26,113 bases of DNA from Saccoglossus kowalevskii. Its lineage: Eukaryota > Hemichordata > Enteropneusta > Harrimaniidae. The notes under the pieces were generated by a model. It worked only from the letters and a program-made list of their open reading frames with translations. It was not told the origin of the DNA and made no database searches. Shown here piece by piece: positions 1 to 11,279 of this stretch; the stretch's first letter is position 1, and every line of letters starts with the position of its first letter. Where the stretch lies: contig NW_003122519.1 of the NCBI RefSeq assembly GCF_000003605.2, positions 1-26,113 on the forward strand, given 5' to 3'. A program made the translations under genes and the position numbers.

Positions 1-905
1 CTGCATTCGTTTTTACAGTGATGTCAATCATTTATAGTGAAAAATCGTAGAATTTTTGTAACTATTTTAATTAATGCAAAGTGTTTTAATTCCTTCTAAT
101 TTTCAAGGACAATTTGTTCATGCCGTCGGCACGTAGTGGGCTTTAAGCTGTTAACACACCGTGCAAAGTTGTTCAAAGTAAATGCAAAGTTGTGCAAAGT
201 TATTGCAAAGTTGGTAGATGTATTTGTATATATGACCTAAGTAATTGGCATATAGAAAGGCGCAGTTGTAAAGTCGACATATTAAATAAAAGTTAGTTGA
301 AAGCAGCCTATAGATGTTCTCATGAGCTGAGTGTAAAATGTTAGAAACAAGTGTCCAAATTTTTGGGAAAACGAAAGAAATGTTGGCCGAGTTGCTTTTA
401 TATTTAACCTAAGTCATTGTCATGACACCCCCGGAGTTAAATTTCGAAAACATTAAGTAAATGTATCGATAATGCCTGATATAGAAGCAGAATATCACAA
501 CAGCCAACTGAAAAATCGACAACGAACTACATACAAAGTTGCAAAAAGCGATTGCAAAGTTGGTAGTTTCATTCGTGATTTTTACCTGTGACATCATATT
601 AACAAGTCCCATAATTAAATGTTCGAAAATATGAATAAATATTTCTGAAAAAGCTGTTAAATTACCGTAGTGTTACTACAAGCTTGTAGAGGTCATAGGT
701 CAATTACAGAATGTACCTGTGCCAGCGATATCGATTTTAAAACATCCAAAAACATGACTTAGCCGCCAATTCGGCTTAATTTCAGTAAAGTAAAGCACAA
801 TCAGGCGTGGTTAGTACTTGCATGGGGGACTCCCTGAATAAACGACCTGTTGAACTTATTTTTTTTGTTTCATCACACATCTATAAAACATATAAAACAA
901 CGATC
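1..905 (+). repeat. Satellite monomer 1 (905 bp, divergent, with internal deletion)
   Basis: This is the shortest copy and one of the most divergent. It lacks about 41 bases after position 784 that other copies have (the stretch with gcagctttgtggttagg). It shares several rare variants with monomers 17-19: gttctcatgagc, cataattaaa, a gggggactcc run and gaataaacgacctgttgaa. Its 3' part is haplotype A (gaatgtacctg, aaaacatccaaaaac). Confidence 0.95.
785..790. other. Junction of a 41-bp deletion in monomer 1
   Basis: In monomer 2, 48 bases separate the last base of taatttca (1683) from taaagtgcaa (1731). Here the same two marks (784 and 791) are 7 bases apart. The missing piece is the segment holding cagctttgtggttagg and cgacgaatg. 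The six bases in between look like the right-hand remnant. No other copy shares the deletion. Confidence 0.85.
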
Positions 906-1843
906 CTGCATTCTTTTTTACAGTGATGTCAATCATTTATAGTAAAAAATCGAAGAATTTGTGTAACTATTTTAATTAATGCAAGTGTTTTAAATCCTTC
1001 TAATTTTCAAGTACAATTTGTTCATGCCGTCGGCACGTAGTGGGTTTTAAGCTGTAAAACACCGTGCGAAGTTGTCAAAGTGAATGCAAAGTTGTACAAA
1101 GTTATTGCAAAGTTGGTAGATGTATTTGTATATATGACTAAGTAGTTGGCATATAGAAACGCGCAGTTGTAAAGTCGACAAATTAAATAAAAGTTAGTTG
1201 AAAGCAGCCTATAGATGTTCACATGAGCTGAGTGTACAATGTTAGAAAAAAGTGTGCAATGTTTGGGAAAACGAAAGAAATGTTGGCGGAGTTGCTTTTA
1301 TATTTAACCTAAGTCATTGTCATGACAACCCCGCAGTTAAATTTCGAAAACATTAAGTAAATGTATCGATAATGCCTCATATATTAGCAGAATATGACAA
1401 CAGCCAACTGAAAAATCGACAACAAACTACATACAAAGTTGCAAAAAGCGATTGCAAAGTTGGTAGATTCATTCGTGATTTTTACCTGTGATATCATATT
1501 AACAAATCCCATAGTTAAAAGTTCGAAAATATGAATAAATATTTCTGAAAAAGCTGTTAAATTACCGTAGTGTTACTCCAAGCTTGTAGAGGTCATCGGT
1601 CAATTCTAGAAGGTATTTGTGCCAGCTATATCGATTTAAAATTTCTGAAAACATGTAATAGCAGCCAATTCGGCTTAATTTCAAATAATCCATGCAGCTT
1701 TGTGGTTAGGTTACCGACTAATGTTTAAAGTAAAGTGCAATCGGACGTGGTTATTTCTTGCATGGGAGACTCCCTGAATAAACGACCTGTTCAATTTATT
1801 TTTTGTTTCATAACACATCTATAAAACATATAAAACAACGATC
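906..1843 (+). repeat. Satellite monomer 2 (938 bp, haplotype B)
   Basis: The 3' part is haplotype B: gaaggtatttgtgcc followed by atttctgaaaacatgtaatag, ggttaccgac and gtgcaatc, ending gaataaacgacctgttcaa. Several one-base losses lie in the first third (ctgtaaaacacc, gttgtcaaagtg, atgactaagtag), which explains the short length. Confidence 0.95.
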
Positions 1844-2789
1844 CTGCATTCTTTTTTTACAGTGATGTCAATCGTTTATAGTGTAAAATCGTAGAATTTT
1901 TGTAACTATTGTAATTAATGAAAAGTGTTTTAATTCCTTCTAATTTTCAAGTACAAGTTGTTCATGCCGTCAGCACGTAGTGGGTTTTGAGCAGTTAACA
2001 CACCGTGCGAAGTTGTTCAAAGTGAATGCAAATGTGTACAAAGTTATTGCAAAGTTGGTAGATGTATTTGTATATATGACCTAAGTAGTTGGCATATAGA
2101 AACGCGCAGTTGTAAAGTCGACAAATTAAATAAAAGTTAGTTGAAAGCAGCCTATAGATGTTCACATGAGCTGAGTGTAAAATGTTAGAAAAAGGTGTGC
2201 AAAGTCTGGGAAAACGAAAGAAATGTTGGCGGAGTTGCTTTTATATTTAACCTAAGTCATTGTCATGACAACCCCGCAGTGAAATTTCGAAAACATTAAG
2301 TTAATGTATAGATAATACCTCATATATAAGCAGAATATCACAACAGCCAACTGAAAAATTGACACAAACTACATACAAAGTTGCAAATACGATTGCAAAG
2401 TGGGTAGTTTAATTCGTGATTTTTACCTGTGATATCATATTAACAAGTCCCATAGTTAAAAGTTTGAAAAATATGAATAAATATTTCTGAAAAAGCAGTT
2501 AAATTACGGTAGTGATACTTCAAGCTTGTAGAGGTCATAGGTCAATTCAAGAATGTACCTGTGCCAGCGATATCGATTTTAAAACATCCCAAAAAACATG
2601 AAATAGCCGCCAATTCGGTTTAATTTCAAATAATTCAAGCAGCTTTGTGGTTAGGTCAACGACGAATGTTTAAAGTAAAGTGAAATCGGGCGTGGTTAGT
2701 TCTTGCATGAGAGACTCCCTGATTAAACGACCTGTTGAATTTATTTTTTTGTTTCATCACACATCTATAAAACATATAAAACAACGATC
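1844..2789 (+). repeat. Satellite monomer 3 (946 bp, haplotype A)
   Basis: The head carries gtcagcacg and ttgagcagttaac, and the middle carries ccgcagtgaaatttcg. The tail is haplotype A with catgagagactccctgatt. This combination recurs in monomer 26 and in part in monomer 21, 23 and 18 units away, suggesting shared descent of larger blocks. Confidence 0.95.
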
Positions 2790-3734
2790 CTGCATTCTTT
2801 TTTACAGTGATGTCAATCATTTATACTGTAAAATCGTAGAATTTTTGTAACTATTTTAATTAATGAAAAGTGTTTTAATTCCTTCTAATTTTCAAGTACA
2901 AGTTGTGCATGCCGTCGGCACGTAGTGTGGGTTTTAAGCTGTTAACACACCGTGCGAAGTTGTTCAAAGTGAATGCAAAGTTGTACAAAGTTATTGCAAA
3001 GTTGGTAGATGTATTTGTATATATGACCTAAGTAGTTGGCATATAGAAACGCGCAGTTGTAAAGTCGACAAATTAAATAAAAGTTAGTTGAAAGCAGCCT
3101 ATAGATGTTCACATGAGCTGTGTGTAAAATGTTAGAAAAAAGTGTGCAAAGTTTGGGAAAACGAAAGAAATGTTAGCGGAGTTACTTTTATATTTAACCT
3201 AAGTCATTGTCATGACAACACCACAGTTAAATTTCGAAAACATTAAGTAAATGTATCGATAATGCCTCATATATTAGCAGAATATGACAACAGCCAACTG
3301 AAAAATCGACAACAAACTACATAGAAAGTTGCAAAAAGCGATTGCAAAGTTGGTAGTTTCATTCGTGATTTTTACCTGTGATATCATATTAAAAAATCCC
3401 ATAGTTAAATGTTCGAAAATATGAATAAATATTTCTGAAAAAGCTGTTAAATTACCGTAGTGTTACTCCAAGCTTGTAGAGGTCATCGGTCAATTCTAGA
3501 AGGTATTTGTGCCAGCGATATCGATTTAAAAGTTCTGAAAACATGTAATAGCCGCCAATTCGGCTTAATTTCAAATAATCCATGCAGCTTTGTGGTTAGG
3601 TTACCGAAGAATGTTTAAAGTAAAGTGCAATCGGGCGTGGTTATTTCTTGCATGGGAGACTCCCTGATTAAACGACCTGTTGAATTTATTTTTTTGTTTC
3701 ATCACACATCTATAAAACATATAAAACAACGATC
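2790..3734 (+). repeat. Satellite monomer 4 (945 bp, haplotype B)
   Basis: The head has tactgtaaaatcg. There is a unique 2-base insertion in cgtagtgtggg. The middle has gagctgtgtgt, caacaccacagtt and the rare catagaaagttg. The tail is haplotype B. It resembles monomers 5, 23 and 27. Confidence 0.95.
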
Positions 3735-4677
3735 CTGCATTCTTTTTTACAGTGATGTCAATCATTTATAGTGAAAAATCGTAGAATTTTTGTAACTATT
3801 TTAATTAATGCAAAGTGTTTTAATTCCTTCTAATTTTCAAGGATAAGTTGTTCATGCCGTCGGCACGTAGTGGGATTTGAACAGTTAACACACCGTGCGA
3901 AGTTGTTCAAAGTGAATGCAAAGTTGTACAAAGTTATTGCAAAGTAGGTAGATGTATTTGTATATATGACCTAAGTAGTTGGCATATAGAAACGCGCAGT
4001 TGTAAAGTCGACAAATTAAATAAAAGTTAGTTGAAAGCAGCCTATAGATGTTCACATGAGCTTTGTGTAAAATGTTAGAAAAAAGTGTGCAAAGTTTGGG
4101 AAAACGAAAGAAATGTTGGCGGAGTTACTTTTATATTTATCCTAAGTCATTGTCATGACAACACCACAGTTAAATTTCGAAAACATTAAGTAAATGTATC
4201 GATAATGCCTCATATATTAGCAGAATATGACAACAGCCAACTGAAAAATCGACAACAAACTACATAGAAAGTTGCAAAAAGCGATTGCAAAGTTGGTAGT
4301 TTCATTCGTGATTTTTACCTGTGATATCATATTAACAAATCCCATAGTTAAAAGTTCGAAAATATGAATAAATATTTCTGAAAAAGCTGTTAAATTACCG
4401 TAATGTTACTCCAAGCTTGTAGAGGTCATCGGTCAATTCTAGAAGGTATTTGTGCCAGCGATATCGATTTAAAAGTTCTGAAAACATGTAATAGCCGCCA
4501 ATTCGGCTTAATTTCAAATAATCCATGCAGCTTTGTGGTTAGGTTACCGACGAATGTTTAAAGTAAAGTGCAATCGGGCGTGGTTATTTCTTGCATGGGA
4601 GACTCCCTGATTAAACGACCTGTTGAATTTATTTTTTTGTTTCATCACACATCTATAAAACATATAAAACAACGATC
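3735..4677 (+). repeat. Satellite monomer 5 (943 bp, haplotype B)
   Basis: The head is of the caaggataagttg and ttgaacagttaac type. The middle and tail are nearly the same as monomer 4, including catagaaagttg, caacaccacagtt and the haplotype B block. This points to a recent one-monomer duplication across copies 4-6. Confidence 0.95.
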
Positions 4678-5622
4678 CTGCATTCTTTTTTACAGTGATA
4701 TCAATCATTTATAGTGAAAAATCGTAGAATTTTTGTAACTATTTTAATTAATGAAAAGTGTTTTAATTCCTTCTAATTTTCAAGGACAAGTTGTTCATGC
4801 CGTCGGCACGTAGTGGGTTTTGAACAGTTAACACACCGTGCGAAGTTGTTCAAAGTGAATGCAAAGTTGTACAAAGTTATTGCAAAGTTGGTAGATGTAT
4901 TTGTATATATGACCTAAGTAGTTGGCATATAGAAACGCGCAGTTGTAAAGTCGACAAATTTAATAAAAGTTAGTTGAAAGCAGCCTATAGATGTTCACAT
5001 GAGCTGTGTGTAAAATGTTAGAAAAAAGTGTGCAAAGTTTGGGAAAACGAAAGAAATGTTGGCGGAGTTACTTTTATATTTAACCTAAGTCATTGTCATG
5101 ACAACACCACAGTTAAATTTCGAAAACATTAAGTAAATGTATCGATAATGCCTCATATATTAGCAGAATATGACAACAGCCAACTGAAAAATCGACAACA
5201 AACTACATACAAAGTTGCAAAATACGATTGCAATGTTGGTAGTTTAATTCGTGATTTTTACCTGTGATATCATATTAACAAGTCCCATTGTTAAAAGTTC
5301 GAAAATATGAATAAATATTTCTGAAAAAGCTGTTAAATTACCGTAGTGATACTCCAAGCTTGTAGAGGTCATAGGTCAATTCTAGTATGTACCTATGCCA
5401 GCGATATCGACTTTAAAACATCCAAAAACATGAAATAGCCGCCAATTCGGCTTAATTTCAAATAATACATGCAGCTTTGTGGTTAGGTCAACGACGAATG
5501 TTTAAAGTAAAGTGAAATCGGGCGTGGTTAGTTCTTGCATGGGAGACTCCCTGATTAAACGACCTGTTGAATTTATTTTTTTTGTTTCATCACATATCTA
5601 TAAAACATATAAAACAACGATC
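4678..5622 (+). repeat. Satellite monomer 6 (945 bp, haplotype A)
   Basis: The head matches monomer 5 (caaggacaagttg, ttgaacagttaac), but the tail switches to haplotype A. It carries the rare words gcaatgttggtag and cccattgttaaaag. The only other copy with both is the partial monomer 28 at the far end of the window. Confidence 0.95.
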
Positions 5623-6565
5623 CTGCATTCTTTTTTACAGTGATGTCAATCATTTATACTGTAAAATCGTAGAATTTTTGTAACTATTTTAATTAATGAA
5701 AAGTGTTTTAATTCCTTCTAATTTTCAAGTACAAGTTGTTCATGCCGTCGGCACGTAGTGGGTTTTAAGCTGTTTACAAACCGTGCGAAGTTGTTCAAAG
5801 TGAATGCAAAGTTGTACAAAGTTATTGCAAAGTTGGTAGATGTATTTGTATATATGACCTAAGTAGTTGGCATATAGAAAGGCGCAGTTGTAAAGTCGAC
5901 AAATTAAATAAAAGTTAGTTGAAAGCAGCCTACAGATGTTCACATGAGCTGAGTGTAAAATGTTAGAAAACAGTGTGCAAAGTTTGGGAAAACGAAAGAA
6001 ATGTTGGCGGAGTTGCTTTTATATTTAACCTAAGTCATTGTCATGACAACCCCGCAGTTAAATTTCGAAAACATTAAGTAAATGTATTGATAATGCCTCA
6101 TATATTGGCAGAATATGACAACAGCCAACTGAAAAATCGACAACAAACTACATACAAAGTTGCAAAAAACGATTGCAAAGTTGGTAGTTTCATTCGTGAT
6201 TTTTACCTGTGATATCATATTAACAAATCCCATAGTTAAAAGTTCGAAAATATGAATACATATTTCTGAAAAAGCTGATAAATTACCGTAGTGTTACTCC
6301 TAGCTTGTAGAGGTCATATTTCAATTCTAGAATGTACCTGTGCCAGCGATATCGATTTTAAAACATCCAAAAACATGTAATAGCCGCCAATTCGGCTTAA
6401 TTTCAAATAATCCATGCAGCTTTGTGGTTAGGTTACCGACGAATGTTTAAAGTAAAGTGCAATCGGGCGTGGTTATTTCTTGCATGGGAGACTCCCTGAA
6501 TAAACGACCTGTTCAATTTATTTTTTGTTTCATCACACATCTATAAAACATATAAAACAACGATC
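5623..6565 (+). repeat. Satellite monomer 7 (943 bp, A/B hybrid tail)
   Basis: The 3' part begins as haplotype A (gaatgtacctg, aaaacatccaaaaac) and then continues as haplotype B (catgtaatag, ggttaccgac, gtgcaatc, gaataaacgacctgttcaa). This looks like a conversion or crossover junction near 6375. It is also the only copy that has lost the AAGCTT site, reading cctagcttg at about 6299. Confidence 0.94.
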
Positions 6566-7510
6566 CTGCATTCTTTTTTACAGTGATGTCAATCATTTAT
6601 AGTGAAAAATCGTAGAATTTTTGTAACTATTTTAATTAATGCAAAGTGTTTTAATTCCTTCTAATTTTCAAGGACAAGTTGTTCATGCCGTCGGCACGTA
6701 GTGGGTTTTGAACAGTTAACACACCGTGCAAAGTTGTTCAAAGTGAATGCAAAGTTGTACAAAGTTATTGCAAAGTTGGTAGATGTATTTGTATATATGA
6801 CCTAAGTAGTTGGCATATAGAAACGCGCAGTTGTAAAGTCGACAAATTAAATAAAAGTTAGTTGAAAGCAGCCTATAGATGTTCACATGAGCTGAGTGTA
6901 AAATGTACGAAAAAAGTGTGCAAAGTTTGGGAAAACGAAAGAAATGTTGCCGGAGTTGCTTATATATTTAACCTAAGTCATTGTCATGACAACCCCGGAG
7001 TTAAATTTCGAAAACATTAAGTAAATGTATCGATAATGCCTCATATATTAGCAGAATATGACAACAGCCAACTGAAAAATCGACAACAAACTACATACAA
7101 AGTTGCAAAAAGCGATTGCAAAGTTGGTAGTTTCATTCGTGATTTTTACCTGTGATATCATATTAACAAATCCCATAGTTAAAAGTTCGAAAATATGAAT
7201 AAATATTTCTGAAAAAGCTGTTAAATTACCGTAGTGATACACCAAGCTTGTAAAGGTCATAGGTCAATTCTAGAATGTACCTGTGCCAGCGATATCGATT
7301 TTAAAACATCCAAAAACACGAAATAGACGCCAATTCGGATTAATTTCAAATAATCCGTGCAGCTTTGTTGTTAGGTCAACGACGAATGTTTAAAGTAAAG
7401 TGAAATCGGGCGTGGTTAGTTCTTGCATGGGAGACTCCCTGATTAAACGACCTGTTGAATTTATTTTTTTTGTTTCATCACATATCTATAAAACATATAA
7501 AACAACGATC
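6566..7510 (+). repeat. Satellite monomer 8 (945 bp, haplotype A)
   Basis: Rare variants are atgtacgaaaaaag, gttgccggagttgcttatat, ccccggagtt, gatacaccaagcttgtaaagg, aacacgaaatagacgcc and gctttgttgttagg. From about 6825 onward it is almost identical to monomer 9, the next copy. Confidence 0.96.
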
Positions 7511-8692
7511 CTGCATTCTTTTTTACAGTGATGTCAATCATTTATAGTGTAAAATCGCAGATTTTTCGTAACTATTGTAATTAATGAAAAGTGTTTTAAT
7601 TCCTTCTAATTTTCAAGTACATATTGTTCATGCCGTCAGCACGTAGTGGGTTTTAAGCTGTTAACACACCGTGAGAAGTTGTTCAAAGTGAATGCAAAGT
7701 TGTACAAAGTTATTGCAAAGTTGGTAGATGTATTTGTATATATGACCTAAGTAGTTGGCGTAAAGAAATGCGCAGTTGTAAAGTCGACAAATTAAATAAA
7801 AGTTAGTTGAAAGCAGCCTATAGATGTTCACATGAGCTGAGTGTAAAATGTACGAAAAAAGTGTGCAAAGTTTGGGAAAACGAAAGAAATGTTGCCGGAG
7901 TTGCTTATATATTTAACCTAAGTCATTGTCATGACAACCCCGGAGTTAAATTTCGAAAACATTAAGTAAATGTATCGATAATGCCTCATATATTAGCAGA
8001 ATATGACAACAGCCAACTGAAAAATCGACAACAAACTACATACAAAGTTGCAAAAAGCGATTGCAAAGTTGGTAGTTTCATTCGTGATTTTTACCTGTGA
8101 TATCATATTAACAAATCCCATAGTTAAAAGTTCGAAAATATGAATAAATATTTCTGAAAAAGCTGTTAAATTACCGTAGTGATACACCAAGCTTGTAAAG
8201 GTCATAGGTCAATTCTAGAATGTACCTGTGCCAGCGATATCGATTTTAAAACATCCAAAAACACGAAATAGACGCCAATTCGGATTAATTTCAAATAATG
8301 CGTGCAGCTTTGTTGTTAGGTCAACGACGAATGTTTAAAGTAAAGTGAAATCGGGCGTGGTTAGTTCTTGCATGGGAGACTCCCTGATTAAACGACCTGT
8401 TGAATTTATTTTTTTTGTTTCATCACATATCTATAAAACATATAAAACAACGATCCTGCATTCTTTTTTACAGTGATGTCAATCATTTATAGTGTAAAAT
8501 CGCAGATTTTTCGTAACTATTGTAATTAATGAAAAGTGTTTTAATTCCTTCTAATTTTCAAGTACATATTGTTCATGCCGTCAGCACGTAGTGGGTTTTA
8601 AGCTGTTAACACACCGTGAGAAGTTGTTCAAAGTGAATGCAAAGTTGTACAAAGTTATTGCAAAGTTGGTAGATGTATTTGTATATATGTCC
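6825..8692 (+). repeat. Near-perfect tandem duplication, 945-bp step (monomers 8-10)
   Basis: Positions 6825-7747 and 7770-8692 match base for base when offset by 945. I found one substitution, C at 7355 and G at 8300. The duplicated unit starts inside one monomer and ends inside the next, as expected from unequal crossing over out of phase with my monomer boundary. The short interval 7748-7769 holds the private block of monomer 9. Confidence 0.93.
7511..8455 (+). repeat. Satellite monomer 9 (945 bp, haplotype A)
   Basis: The head has the rare forms aatcgcagatttttcg, gtacatattg and ccgtgagaagttg, shared with monomer 10. The body matches monomer 8. A private block reads ttggcgtaaagaaatgcg near 7757, where other copies have a catatagaaa form. 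It sits in the middle of a chain of recent duplications. Confidence 0.96.
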
Positions 8693-9399
8693 TAAGTAGT
8701 TGGCATATAGAAAGGCGCAGTTGTAAAGTCGACAAATTAAATAAAAGTTAGTTGAAAGCAGCCTATAGATGTTCACATGAGCTGAGAGTAAAATGTTAGA
8801 AAAAAGTGTGCAAAGTTTGAAAAAACGAAAGAAATGTTGGCGGAGTTGCTTTTATATTTAACCTAAGTCACTGTCATGACAACCCCCAGTTAAATTTCGA
8901 AAACATTAAATAAATGTATCTATAATGACTCATATATTAGCAGAATATTACAACAGCCAACTGAAAAATCGACAACAAACTACATACAAAGTTGCAAAAA
9001 GCGATTGCAAAATTGGTAGTTTCATTCGTGATTTTTACCTGTGATATCATATTAACAAGTCCCATAGTTAAAAGTTCGATAATATGAATAAATATTTCTG
9101 AAAAAGCTGTTAAATTACCGTAGTGATACACCAAGCTTGTAAAGGTCATAGGTCAATTCTAGAATGTACCTGTGCCAGCAATATCGATTTTAAAACATCC
9201 AAAAACATGAAATAGCCGCCAATTCGGATTAATTTCAAATAATCCGTGCAGCTTTGTTGTTAGGTCAACGACGAATGTTTAATGTAAAGTTAAATCGGGC
9301 GTGGTTACTTCTTGCATGGGAGACTCCCTGATTAAACGACCTGTTGAATTTATTTTTTTTGTTTCATCACATATCTATAAAACATATAAAACAACGATC
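8456..9399 (+). repeat. Satellite monomer 10 (944 bp, haplotype A)
   Basis: The head is the same as monomer 9. From about 8692 it switches to variants shared with monomer 11: atgtcctaag, tttgaaaaaacg, cactgtcatgacaac, acattaaataaatg, ctataatgactc and gttcgataatatg. The tail again resembles monomers 8 and 9 (gatacacc, gctttgttg). Confidence 0.96.
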
Positions 9400-10054
9400 C
9401 TGCATTCTTTTTTACAGTGATGTCAATCATTTATAGTGTAAAATCGTAGATTTTTCGTAACTATTGTAATTAATGAAAAGTGTTTTAATTCCTTCTAATT
9501 TTCAAGTACATATTGTTCATGCCGTCAGCACGTAGTGGGATTTAAGCTGTTAACACACCGTGAGAAGTTGTTCAAAGTGAATGCAAAGTTGTACAAAGTT
9601 ATTGCAAAGTTGGTAGATGTATTTGTATATATGTCCTAAGTAGTTGGCATATAGAAAGGCGCAGTTGTAAAGTCGACAAATTAAATAAAAGTTAGTTGAA
9701 AGCAGCCTATAGATGTTCACATGAGCTGAGTGTAAAATGTTAGAAAAAAGTGTGCAAAGTTTGAAAAAACGAAAGAAATGTTGGCGGAGTTGCTTTTATA
9801 TTTAACCTAAGTCACTGTCATGACAACCCCCAGTTAAATTTCGAAAACATTAAATAAATGTATCTATAATGACTCATATATTAGCAGAATATTACAACAG
9901 CCAACTGAAAAATCGACAACAAACTACATACAAAGTTGCAAAAAGCGATTGCAAAGTTGGTAGTTTCATTCGTGATTTTTACCTGTGATATCATATTAAC
10001 AAGTCCCATAGTTAAAAGTTCGATAATATGAATAAATATTTCTGAAAAAGCTGT
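8456..10054 (+). repeat. Recent tandem duplication, 944-bp step (monomers 10-11)
   Basis: Positions 8456-9110 and 9400-10054 share rare variants atgtcctaag, tttgaaaaaacg, cactgtcatgac, aaataaatgtatctataatgactc and ttcgataatatg, with about four differences (for example tcgcag/tcgtag and aaattgg/aagttgg). It follows directly on the 8-9 duplication, so this segment grew by repeated single-unit steps. Confidence 0.88.
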
Positions 10055-10342
10055 TAAATTACCGTAGTGTTACTCCAAGCTTGTAGAGGTCATAGGTCAA
10101 TTCTAGAATGTACCTGTGCCAGCGATATCGATTTTAAAACATCCAAAAACATGAAATAGCCGCCAATTGGGTTTCATATCAAATAATCCATGCAGCTTTG
10201 TGGTTAGGTCTACGACGAATGTTTAAAGTAAAGTGAAATCGGGCGTGGTTAGTTCTTGCATGGGAGACTCTCTGATTAAACGACCTGTTGAATATATTTT
10301 TTTGTTTTATCACACATCTATAAAATATATAAAACAACGATC
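9400..10342 (+). repeat. Satellite monomer 11 (943 bp, haplotype A)
   Basis: Positions 9400-10054 repeat monomer 10 with only a few substitutions. After that the copy returns to the common form (gttactccaagcttgtagagg). Private differences in the tail include caattgggtttcatatc, ggtctacgacg and gactctctg. Confidence 0.95.
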
Positions 10343-11279
10343 CTGCATTCTTTTTTACAGTGATGTCAATCATTTATAGTGTAAAATCGTAGAATTTTTG
10401 TAACTATTTTAATTAATGCGAAGTGTTTTAATTCCTTCTAATTTTTAAGTACAAGTTGTTCATGCCGTCGGCACGTAGTGGGTTTTAAGCTGTTAACACA
10501 CCGTGCGAAGTTGTTCAAAGTGAATGCAAAGTTGTACAAAGTTATTGCAAAGTTGGTAGATGTATTTGTATATATGACCTAAGTAGTTGGCATATAGAAA
10601 CGCGCAGTTGTAAAGTCGACAAATTAAATAAAAGTTAGTTGAAAGCAGCCAATAGATGTTCACATGAGCTGAGAGTAAAATGTTAGAAAAAAGTGTAAAA
10701 AGTTTGGGAAAACGAAAGAAATGTTGGCGGAGTTGCTTTCATATTTAACCTAAGTCATTGTCATGACAACCCCGCAGTTAAATTTCGAAAACATTAAGTA
10801 ATGTATCGATAATGCCTCATATATTAGCAGAATATGACACAGCCACCTGAAAAATCGACAACAACTACATACAAAGTTGCAAAAAGCGATTGCAAGTGGT
10901 AGTTTATTTCGTGATTTTACCTGTGATATCATATTAACAAATCCCATAGTTAAAAGTTCGAAAATATGAATAAATATTTCTGAAAAAGCTGTTAAATTAC
11001 CGAAGTGTTACTCAAGCTTGTAGAGGTCATAGGTCAATTCTAGAATGTACCTGTGCCAGCGATATCGATTTTAAAACATCCAAAAACATGAAATAGCCGC
11101 CAATTCGGTTTAATTTCAAATAATTCATGCAGCTTTGTGGTTAGGTCAACGACGAATGTTTAAAGTAAAGTGAAATCGGGCGTGGTTAGTTCTTGCATGA
11201 GAGACTCCCTGATTAAACGACCTGTTGAATTTATTTTTTTGTTTCATCACTCATCTATAAAATATATAAAACAACGATC
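10343..11279 (+). repeat. Satellite monomer 12 (937 bp, haplotype A, cluster of one-base losses)
   Basis: Seven single-base losses fall between about 10800 and 11015, mostly in short runs of A, T or C (aagtaatg, gacacagcc, caacaactac, gcaagtggtag, gattttacc, ttactcaagc). The tail (catgagagac, cactcatctataaaatatat) is shared with monomer 13. Confidence 0.95.

Noticed and set aside
5740-5943. Minus-strand frame of 67 codons with a heptad-like pattern (also 13317-13508, 22723-22926, 24588-24815)
   Set aside because: The seven-residue pattern is a by-product of the 21-base DNA subrepeat (three bases times seven). Frames differ in sequence and end between copies, so coding is not supported.
7048-7260. 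Minus-strand open frame of 70 codons, recurring in several monomers (also 7993-8205, 8937-9149, 14614-14826, 23088-23300)
   Set aside because: It recurs because the DNA repeats. It is intact in this form in about five copies and altered or broken elsewhere by substitutions and one-base indels. The product is a low-complexity hydrophobic peptide with no family I recognise.
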